Positions 57,354-64,000 of a stretch of 64,000 nt of DNA are shown piece after piece. This DNA comes from Burkholderia territorii (GTDB lineage: Bacteria; Pseudomonadota; Gammaproteobacteria; Burkholderiales; Burkholderiaceae). The position numbers and the translations under genes were made by a program. The first letter of the stretch is position 1. Each line of letters begins with the position of its first letter. The DNA lies in assembly GCF_902833055.1 (NCBI RefSeq), contig NZ_CADFEJ010000012.1:120755-184754 (forward strand), given 5' to 3'. The notes under the pieces are model-generated. The model saw only the letters and a program-made list of their open reading frames with translations, had not been told where the DNA came from and did not search any database.

Positions 57354-58493
57354 TCAGAACGAATGCCGCATCCCGATCCGCACGTCGGCCTGCGTCTGCG
57401 TCGTCGACGGCGTGAAGCTGTAGCCGATCACCGCATCGACACCTTGCGAAGCACGCAGGTAATCGCCGGAGATGTACACGTCGGTGCGCTTCGACAGCAG
57501 GTAGTGCAGGCCGGCCGTGCCCTGGTTCCAGTGGTGGCCTTCGAAACGCGTGTGCTGGTAGCCCGCGATGAAGCTCAGTGCCGGCGTGAACTGGTACATG
57601 CCGCCGCCTTCGTACACCTGCATGTGCGACGACTGGCCGAAACCCTTGATCGTCGTGTACGAGAAGTTCGCGTCGAGCGACAGCTTGCCGATCGTGTAGC
57701 TCGTGCCGATGCCGAACGTGCCCTGGCTGTCGACGTCCATCGCGGTGTTCGCGAACAGGTCGGTGCGCGCGCCGGTCGCCGGATCGACGGTCACGGTCTG
57801 CTGGCCGAGGAACGTATGCGTGCCGATCATCGCGTACGGATCGAACGCATAGATGCCGTTCGGGTTGTTCAGGCGCGTGTAGGCGGCGCCGATCGAGAAG
57901 TCGCCTTTCGTGTAGCTTGCGCCCGCACTCCATGCGCTGTTGCGATGGAAGTTGCCGGCAACGTTGCCGAACGAGTACATCGCACCGAACTTGAAGCCGC
58001 TCAGGTCGTTCGACAGGAACTTGACCGAGTTCGGCAGGCGGTCGCCGTTGAAGCGGTCGAAGTCGCCCTGGTGGATCGCGTAGCCGCTGCCCCATGCCGA
58101 GATGTTGTAGATCGACACGAGCTCGTTGGTGATGTCCAGCTGGTTGCCGAACGACAGCGTGCCCCAGTCGTTCTGGAGACCGACATAAGCCTGCCGCCCG
58201 AACTCGGACCCGCCGAAGCCGAGCTGCCCGTTACCGAGGTGGAAGCCGCTCTCGAGCGCGAACACGGCCTTCAGGCCGCCGCCGAGATCTTCCGTGCCTT
58301 TCAGGCCGAAGCGGTTCCCGTAGGCGACGCCGTCATCGAACTTGACGACGTGCGAACCGCCCGTGTTGTTCACGTACGTAATGCCCGCGTCGAGAATCCC
58401 GTACAGCGTCACGCTGCTCTGCGCATGGCCGATGGCGGGAATACAGGCCGCGCATGCCAGCGCGGCGGCAACGGCAACTTTCTTTTGCTTCAT
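57354..58493 (-). CDS. Gram-negative outer-membrane porin
   Basis: A 379-residue porin of the Burkholderia general porin family (Gram_neg_porins). Signal peptide about 1-24 (IPAIGHA), mature start QSSVTLYGILDAGITYVNN, constriction-loop region DEFGRQAYVGLQNDWGTLSFGNQ-type (here FGGSEFGRQAYVGL), and terminal Phe in GMRHSF. The 16-strand barrel allows diffusion of small hydrophilic solutes. Preceded by GGAGGG. It is monocistronic with its own terminator. Confidence 0.92.
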   Translation of the reverse strand: MKQKKVAVAAALACAACIPAIGHAQSSVTLYGILDAGITYVNNTGGSHVVKFDDGVAYGNRFGLKGTEDLGGGLKAVFALESGFHLGNGQLGFGGSEFGRQAYVGLQNDWGTLSFGNQLDITNELVSIYNISAWGSGYAIHQGDFDRFNGDRLPNSVKFLSNDLSGFKFGAMYSFGNVAGNFHRNSAWSAGASYTKGDFSIGAAYTRLNNPNGIYAFDPYAMIGTHTFLGQQTVTVDPATGARTDLFANTAMDVDSQGTFGIGTSYTIGKLSLDANFSYTTIKGFGQSSHMQVYEGGGMYQFTPALSFIAGYQHTRFEGHHWNQGTAGLHYLLSKRTDVYISGDYLRASQGVDAVIGYSFTPSTTQTQADVRIGMRHSF

Positions 58494-58749
58494 TGTCGAC
58501 CACCCTCCCTGAACCCTTCGATGGAAAGAACCGTGGCCTGGCGCGCGCAGCAATACGCCGGCTGATTCGAATTCGGTACGTCCGATGGCTTCGGCATTTC
58601 GTTTTCCGCAATAACGCAGCCATTGGCGAAAAATACAAACCCATATTTCGGGTCACCCGTCTGAAGGCGACACCAAATGGTCTTGATGCGACGGGTCGGG
58701 AAAACACGGAGACGGGCGGCACGGCAAAAACCGGCCGCCCGGAGGCGGG

Positions 58750-59718
58750 TCAGCGGGCCTCGAGCGCGGCGCGAACGGCCGGCAGGGCCGGCGTGCCGGA
58801 CGCGGTCGTGACACCGTCCAGCCAGCCCTCGACGAGCGCGGGCTCGGCCTTCAGCACGTGCTGCGCGGCGAGCGCGGGCGACGTCTTGTTGTCGAGCATG
58901 TCGGCGATCATCCGGTTCTCGACGTCCACGGAGAACGTCATCTGCCGGAACAACCGCGCCAGATTCGCGCACTGGCCGGCAAAGCCGGCGCGCGTGACCG
59001 TGTTGACGGTCGCGCCGCCATAGTTCGGGCCGAAATATGCGTCGCCGCCCGACAGGTAGGTCAGGTGGAACTTCGTGTTCATCAGGTGCGGCTCCCACGC
59101 GAGAAAGACGATCCAGCGCTTGTCCCGCACCGCGCGCTCGACCTGCGTGAGCATCCCCGTCTCGCTCGATTCGACGAGCGACCAGTTCGCGGACCCGAGC
59201 GCGTGTTCGGACAGCATCCGCTTGATGTTCTGGTTCGCGGGCGCGCCGGGCTCGATCCCGTAGATCTTGCCGCCGAAGCGGTCCGCGTAGCGTGCGAGAT
59301 CGGCGAACGTGTGCACGCCGGCCGCTGCGACGTAGTCGGGCACGGCCAGCGTGAACTTCGCGCCGCTGAGGTTCGCGTGCAGCACGTCGATGGATTTCTC
59401 GTCGACGAACGGCTTCACGAGCGGCGCCTGCGCGGGCATCCAGTTGCCGAGGAATACGTCGACCTGCCCTTTCTTCAAGCCCTGGTACGTGATCGGCACC
59501 GACAGGTTCGCGACGTCCTGCCGGTAGCCGAGCGCCTTCAGCACGACGCCGGCCATCGCGTTGGTCGCATCGATGTCGGTCCAGCCGGGCGCCGCCATCT
59601 TCACGTCGCGACACGTCTGCGGATCGGCGGCGTGCGCGGACTGCATCGCCACCACGCACGCGGTCGCGGCGAGTGCCGCGCCGAGCCTCCGGATTGCTGC
59701 ATTGCATTGCCGTTTCAT
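58750..59718 (-). CDS. choX: Choline/betaine-binding periplasmic protein (ChoX-like)
   Basis: A 322-residue OpuAC-family receptor. Signal peptide about 1-30 (MQSAHA). Family residues: APGWTDIDATNA, FLGNWMPAQ, VFLAWEPHLMN. Downstream of choline sulfatase by 45 bases on the same strand, so choline released from choline-O-sulfate, or the ester itself, is the likely ligand. It is a paralogue of the CaiX-like protein encoded at 33310-34263. No ATPase or permease gene follows. Confidence 0.85.
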   Translation of the reverse strand: MKRQCNAAIRRLGAALAATACVVAMQSAHAADPQTCRDVKMAAPGWTDIDATNAMAGVVLKALGYRQDVANLSVPITYQGLKKGQVDVFLGNWMPAQAPLVKPFVDEKSIDVLHANLSGAKFTLAVPDYVAAAGVHTFADLARYADRFGGKIYGIEPGAPANQNIKRMLSEHALGSANWSLVESSETGMLTQVERAVRDKRWIVFLAWEPHLMNTKFHLTYLSGGDAYFGPNYGGATVNTVTRAGFAGQCANLARLFRQMTFSVDVENRMIADMLDNKTSPALAAQHVLKAEPALVEGWLDGVTTASGTPALPAVRAALEAR

Positions 59719-59763
59719 GATTCGCTTCCTCCGTCGTTCGTCAATGATCGCGATGCGGACCGT

Positions 59764-61299
59764 TCAGCGCCCGACGCGCGGAAAGCGCGCCATCGCTTCG
59801 AGTGTGTCGAGTTCGATGTGATTGCGCATGTAACGCTGGCTCGCATCGGCAAACGGCTGCCAGTCCCATGCCTGGATGCGCCCCTGCGTCGTCGCCGCGT
59901 AGTGGAACCGGCGCCGCCGCTGGCTCGCGCGCACCTGGGCGTCGAGTTCCGTCAGGTTCCAGCGCCGCGCGGCCTCCGTGCGGAATGCGGCGAGCACGTC
60001 GGCGGCTTCGGGCAGGCCGGCCAGGTTCGTACGCTCGCGCGGATCGTCGGCGAGGTTGTAGAGCTGGTCGGGATCGGCCGGGCAATGCACGTACTTCCAG
60101 TCGCCGCGGCGGATCATCACGACCGGCGCGACCGCCCCTTCCGCGAGATATTCGCCCAGCGCGACGTCGTGCGCCGGTGCGCCCCGCAGATGCGGCACGA
60201 GGCTCGCGCCGTCGACCGCGTCCGGCCAGCCGCCGGCCGGCGCCACGCCGGCCAGGTCGACCAGCGTCGGCAGCAGGTCGACGTGCGACACGGGCCCGCG
60301 CACCCGCGCGGCATCGAAGCGGCCCGGCGCGTGAACGATCAACGGCACGCGGCAGCCGCCTTCGAAAAACGTCATCTTGTACCAGAGGCCGCGCTCGCCG
60401 AGCATGTCGCCGTGGTCGGACGTGACGATCACGATCGTGTCGTCGGCGAACCCGCATTGCTCGAGCGCGGCCAGCACGCTGCCGAATTGCGCGTCGACGT
60501 AGGACGTCGCGCCATAGTATGCGCGGCGCGCGGCACGGATCTGCGCGTCGGTGGGCGGCGTGCGGTCGTTTTCGCAGACGAAGCGCAGCCGCTGCGAATG
60601 CGGATCGCTGTCGGCCGCATCGAGCCGCACGGCCGGCATGTCGATTTCGTCGTCGCTGTACAGATCCCAGTATTCGCGCGTGATCGCGTACGGATCGTGC
60701 GGATGCGTCAGCGACACGACCATGCAGAACGGCCGCTCGTCATGCCCGGCCGCACGCTCGCGCGCGACGTCGTACAGCTTCTGCTTCGCCGCGAACGTGA
60801 CCTCGTCGTCGAAGTCGAGCTGGTTCGTGCGCACGCACGGGCCGGCGTCGAGCACCGAGCTCATGTTGTGATACCAGCTCGGCCGCTCGGTCGGGCGATC
60901 CCAGTCGGGCACCCAGCCGAAGTCGGCGGGATAGATGTCGGTCGTCAGCCGCTCCTCGAAGCCGTGCAGCTGGTCCGGTCCGCAGAAATGCATCTTGCCC
61001 GACAGCATCGTGCGGTAGCCGCCCGCACGCAGATAGTGCGCGAAGGTCAGCGTTTGCGCCGGCAATTCCGCGGCGTTATCGTAGGCGCCGATACCGGACG
61101 GCAGCTTGCCGGTCAGCAGCGAGAAACGCGACGGCGCGCACAGCGGGCTCGCGCAATACGCGGCATCGAACACGACGCCTTGCGACGCGAGCCGGTCGAG
61201 CGTCGGCGTGCGGGCGACGCGATTGCCGTAGGCCGGCAATGCGAACGGCGTCAACTGGTCGGCCATCAGGATCAGGATGTTGGGAGTCGGGTTCGTCAT
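59764..61299 (-). CDS. betC: Choline sulfatase
   Basis: A 511-residue sulfatase. The formylglycine precursor Cys54 lies in SPLCAPSRF (CxPSR), the metal Asp in LILMADQLTPFA and SDHGDMLGERGLW is the second metal-ligand region. C-terminal RASQRRRRFHYAA matches the choline-sulfatase tail. It hydrolyses choline-O-sulfate to choline and sulfate, supplying betaine precursor and sulfur. The divergent LysR gene is the standard betC-linked regulator. Confidence 0.93.
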   Translation of the reverse strand: MTNPTPNILILMADQLTPFALPAYGNRVARTPTLDRLASQGVVFDAAYCASPLCAPSRFSLLTGKLPSGIGAYDNAAELPAQTLTFAHYLRAGGYRTMLSGKMHFCGPDQLHGFEERLTTDIYPADFGWVPDWDRPTERPSWYHNMSSVLDAGPCVRTNQLDFDDEVTFAAKQKLYDVARERAAGHDERPFCMVVSLTHPHDPYAITREYWDLYSDDEIDMPAVRLDAADSDPHSQRLRFVCENDRTPPTDAQIRAARRAYYGATSYVDAQFGSVLAALEQCGFADDTIVIVTSDHGDMLGERGLWYKMTFFEGGCRVPLIVHAPGRFDAARVRGPVSHVDLLPTLVDLAGVAPAGGWPDAVDGASLVPHLRGAPAHDVALGEYLAEGAVAPVVMIRRGDWKYVHCPADPDQLYNLADDPRERTNLAGLPEAADVLAAFRTEAARRWNLTELDAQVRASQRRRRFHYAATTQGRIQAWDWQPFADASQRYMRNHIELDTLEAMARFPRVGR

Positions 61300-61522
61300 C
61301 GGCGGTCGTGGGGAAATCGGTGTTCGAACGGAACTGCGCGACGCTTGCGCAGCGGCGCGGCCAGCATGACGGACGCAGCGTGAAGAAAGTACCGCGCGCA
61401 CCGGCCGCGACTGGCTAGAATCGCGGAAGGACGGGCACGGTGCCGTGTCGTCCGAATCACTATCCCCCGCCCGAATTCGCGCGGGAAGGCGTCCGGCCCT
61501 TATGAGGCCATTAGAGAGACTT

Positions 61523-62428
61523 ATGTCGAAATCCGAACCGTTACCGTCGATGCAGGCGCTGCGCGCGTTCGAATCGGCCGCCCGTCTCCAGAGCTTCACG
61601 GCCGCCGCGCGCGAGCTCGGCTCGACGCAGCCGGCCGTGAGCCAGCAGGTGTTCCAGCTCGAGGCGGAACTCGGCGTGCCGCTGTTCGAGCGCAGTCCGC
61701 GCGGCGTCACGCTGACGAGCGACGGCCAGTGCCTGTACGAAGCCGTGCGGGTGAGCCTCGACACGCTGCGCGGCGCCACCGCGACGCTGCGCGCGCGCCG
61801 CGAGCATGGCGCGCTCACGATCGTCACGGATTTCGGTTTCGCGACCTACTGGCTGATGCCGCGGCTCGCGGGCCTGAAGCGCGTGATGCCGGACGTCGAC
61901 GTGCGGGTCGTCACGTCACAGGATTACGACGCGCAGCGCGACCACGCCGACATCGCGATCCTGTTCGGCGACGGTCACTGGCCGTCGTGCACGGCCGCGC
62001 GGCTCTTTCCGGAATCCGTCACGCCCGTCTGCTCGCCCGCGTTCCGCGCCGCGCACCCGCACGTCGCGCGGCCCGACCATCTGCATGCGCTGCCGCTGCT
62101 GCACGTGCAGCCGACGCGCCCCGAGCGCTGGCTGTCGTGGGCCGGCTGGTTCGACGCGCATGGCCTCGACGCACCGGCCGCCGCGCGCGGCGTGACCTTC
62201 AACAGCTATGCGCTCGTGATCCACGCCGCGCTGCTCGGCGAAGGCGTCGCGCTCGGCTGGTCGCCGCTCGTCGACGAGCTCGTCGCGTCCGGGCAGTTGG
62301 TGAAGCTCGTCGACGCCCCCGTCGTCACGTCGCGCGGCTACTTCCTCGTGCGTCCGCCGCAGCGCCCCGAGCCGGATGCGACCCACGTGTTCCGGCGCTG
62401 GCTGCTGGATGCGTGCGCGCCTGCATGA
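61523..62428 (+). CDS. betR: LysR regulator of choline-sulfate utilisation
   Basis: A 301-residue LysR protein. HTH at about 8-68 (LPSMQALRAFESAARLQSF, TQPAVSQQVFQLEAELG) and an effector domain of the GcvA/AmpR-like type (WLMPRLAGL, GVALGWSPLVDELV). Divergent from betC with 223 bases between, the arrangement of the choline-sulfate-utilisation transcription factor in other proteobacteria. The symbol is by family position. Confidence 0.85.
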   Translation: MSKSEPLPSMQALRAFESAARLQSFTAAARELGSTQPAVSQQVFQLEAELGVPLFERSPRGVTLTSDGQCLYEAVRVSLDTLRGATATLRARREHGALTIVTDFGFATYWLMPRLAGLKRVMPDVDVRVVTSQDYDAQRDHADIAILFGDGHWPSCTAARLFPESVTPVCSPAFRAAHPHVARPDHLHALPLLHVQPTRPERWLSWAGWFDAHGLDAPAAARGVTFNSYALVIHAALLGEGVALGWSPLVDELVASGQLVKLVDAPVVTSRGYFLVRPPQRPEPDATHVFRRWLLDACAPA

Positions 62429-62686
62429 ATGGCGCTCCGCTGAAGGGAATACTTTCCTGACGCCGGCGGGGCTCGCTGCGCCAACATCGCCCGACGCCCG
62501 CTGCCCGGCCGGCCCGAAGCCCCGCCCCGCCCGGCCGCACTGACGCGCCGATACCAGCCACACGGCGGGTTGGTTCTATCCGCGCTCGAAACGTCCTGAT
62601 TTACTTGAGTCTCCCGCTACCCGCGCGACGTGACGCCATGGTGCGCCACCGCGCGGATTCGCCCCCGACGACATCCGAGGAATCAC

Positions 62687-63574
62687 ATGACCGCCGACTC
62701 ACGCCCCGATCAATTCGTCCTGACGCTGTCGTGCCCGAGCGCGGCCGGCCAGGTCGCCGCCGTCGTCGGCTTTCTCGAGCGCCATCGCTGCTACGTCGAC
62801 GCGCTGAACGTGTTCGACGACGATCTCAGCAACCGCTTCTTCGTGCGCTGCGTGTTTCATCCGACGGATGAGACGCTGCAGATCGACGCGTTACGCCAGG
62901 AGTTCGGGCCGATCGCAACCGCGCTCGGCGGCGGCGGCGAGGGCGACACGCAATGGGCGATCCACGACGTGAACGCGCGCCCGAAGGTGCTGATCATGGT
63001 GTCGAAGCTCGAGCACTGTCTCGCCGACCTGCTGTTCCGCTGGCGGATGGGCGAGCTGAAGATGGACATCGTCGGCATCGTGTCGAATCATCCGGACTTC
63101 GAACCGCTTGCCGTGCAGCATGGTCTGCCGTTCCGCCATTTCCCGATCACGGCCGACACCAAGGCGCAGCAGGAAGCGCAGTGGCTCGACTTCTTCGAAT
63201 CGAGCGGCGCCGAACTCGTGATCCTCGCGCGCTACATGCAGGTGCTGTCGCAGGAAACCAGCGCGAAGCTCGCGAACCGTGCCATCAACATCCATCACTC
63301 GTTCCTGCCCGGCTTCAAGGGTGCGAAGCCGTATCACCAGGCGCACGCGCGCGGCGTGAAGCTGATCGGCGCGACCGCGCATTTCGTGACCGACGATCTC
63401 GACGAAGGTCCGATCATCGAGCAGGTGGTCGAGCGCGTCGATCATGCACTGCGGCCCGAGCAACTGCTCGCAGTCGGCCGCGACGTCGAATGCATCACGC
63501 TCGCACGCGCGGTGAAGGCGTTCATCGAGCGCCGCGTGTTCCTGAATGGCGACCGGACGGTGGTATTTCCGTAA
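62687..63574 (+). CDS. purU: Formyltetrahydrofolate deformylase
   Basis: A 295-residue enzyme that hydrolyses 10-formyl-THF to formate and THF. N-terminal ACT domain (1-90, FVLTLSCPSAAGQVAAVVGF) and a formyltransferase-like domain with INIHHSFLPGFKGAKPYHQ and TDDLDEGPIIEQ (catalytic Asn/His/Asp set). GAGG precedes the ATG at 62687. In pseudomonads and Burkholderia a purU copy sits with betaine-catabolic genes and drains one-carbon units from betaine and sarcosine demethylation; its place next to choline genes fits. Confidence 0.92.
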   Translation: MTADSRPDQFVLTLSCPSAAGQVAAVVGFLERHRCYVDALNVFDDDLSNRFFVRCVFHPTDETLQIDALRQEFGPIATALGGGGEGDTQWAIHDVNARPKVLIMVSKLEHCLADLLFRWRMGELKMDIVGIVSNHPDFEPLAVQHGLPFRHFPITADTKAQQEAQWLDFFESSGAELVILARYMQVLSQETSAKLANRAINIHHSFLPGFKGAKPYHQAHARGVKLIGATAHFVTDDLDEGPIIEQVVERVDHALRPEQLLAVGRDVECITLARAVKAFIERRVFLNGDRTVVFP

Positions 63575-63601
63575 GCGCATCGCTACGGCGATGCAGCCAA
63601 C

Positions 63602-63637
63602 AAAAAACCCGACCGGCAGCAGCCGGTCGGGTTTTTT
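63602..63637. terminator. Bidirectional rho-independent terminator
   Basis: CCCGACCGGC and GCCGGTCGGG pair perfectly around AGCA, with six A before and six T after. It serves purU on the plus strand and can serve the convergent partial gene on the minus strand. Confidence 0.93.
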
Positions 63638-63715
63638 ATTGCGTGGCGTTCGGCACGTCGCGCGACGGCTCCGGGTGCGGTGTCCGGAGTCGCCGCGCGT
63701 ACCGCGCTCAGACGC

Positions 63716-64000
63716 TTACTTCACCCACGCGAAGTAGTACGACAGCCAGATCGTGAGCGCCGCGCCGACCAGCGCCGCATACGGCATCAGGTTCAGACAC
63801 ATCGCGCGCTTGGGCACCTCGAGCTCCATGTCGCGCTGCATCTGCGCGGGGAAACGGCCGCGATCCTGCCAGTAGTGGCGATAGAGAAACACCGGCACGA
63901 TCAGCAGCATCGCGATCAGCCCGTTGCGCAACGTGCCTTCGCCCTGCAGGTTCGCGCCCGCGCCGACATAGACGAGATTCGCGTAGCCGCAGATCGAACC
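63716..64000 (-). CDS. C-terminal part of an integral membrane transporter, start outside the window
   Basis: The last 94 residues of a protein whose frame stays open to the right edge. Two hydrophobic helices are visible: one around NGLIAMLLIVPVFLYRHYW and one around LMPYAALVGAALTIWLSYYF, with a cytoplasmic segment between. It may be an amino acid or betaine permease, since the neighbours act on choline, but the visible part does not fix the family. Confidence 0.6.
   Translation of the reverse strand, partial: GSICGYANLVYVGAGANLQGEGTLRNGLIAMLLIVPVFLYRHYWQDRGRFPAQMQRDMELEVPKRAMCLNLMPYAALVGAALTIWLSYYFAWVK

Overview
This 64 kb window is GC-rich (about 67%) and densely coded, and it looks like Burkholderia cepacia complex DNA. 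The evidence is a ZmpB-type secreted metalloprotease, the non-phosphorylating L-fucose pathway of Burkholderia multivorans, DUF3331 and DUF4148 small proteins, and a Burkholderia-type porin. The mix of catabolic and accessory operons, with no rRNA, tRNA or core-machinery genes, suits a secondary chromosome. That last point is inference.

Layout. 1-3903: branched-chain amino acid ABC operon livK-H-M-G (minus strand), with paired hairpins after livK and a long livK leader. 4403-7730: a small secreted protein, then a YfiR-YfiN-YfiB type cyclic-di-GMP module. 7954-14474: a type VI secretion effector island with a VgrG carrying a C-terminal metallopeptidase, a lipoprotein, a DUF1795 chaperone, a PAAR-HNH nuclease and a SUKH immunity protein. 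15231-16472: a FAD amino-acid oxidoreductase. 16483-25704: GntR regulator and a near-complete L-fucose operon (lactonase, sugar ABC importer, fucose dehydrogenase, fuconate dehydratase, diketo-acid hydrolase, keto-deoxy-fuconate dehydrogenase). 26380-28401: DUF3331, an SDR behind a large palindrome, and a DUF4148 protein. 28510-35553: L-carnitine operon caiX-cdhC-cdhA-cdhB-hocS plus gamma-butyrobetaine hydroxylase, with a LysR gene upstream. 35689-39673: malic enzyme, a solute-binding-like protein without signal peptide, and a DUF6891-like protein.

39964-41627 is a low-GC islet holding a 67-residue peptide precursor and a radical SAM/SPASM maturase. It is a two-gene RiPP cassette with no exporter or protease beside it and is the best candidate here for an undescribed system. 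41863-45374: class V aminotransferase, a LysE transporter remnant and a SulP transporter. 45623-50790: aromatic amine dehydrogenase operon (large subunit, MauE, MauD, TTQ light chain, two cytochromes c) with a divergent AraC regulator. 50903-55867: GlxA-type regulator, the zmpB protease, an M28 aminopeptidase and a YbjQ protein. 55874-58493: MFS exporter and porin. 58750-64000: choline-binding protein, choline sulfatase, its LysR regulator, formyl-THF deformylase and the end of a membrane protein.

Functional threads. Three modules feed quaternary-amine metabolism: carnitine breakdown to glycine betaine, choline-O-sulfate hydrolysis with choline capture, and PurU to release formate from the one-carbon units produced by betaine demethylation. 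The other catabolic modules handle fucose, aromatic amines and branched-chain amino acids. The T6SS island and the proteases are outward-facing. Coordinates come from reading frames and ribosome binding sites; functions come from motif recognition, with no database search behind them.
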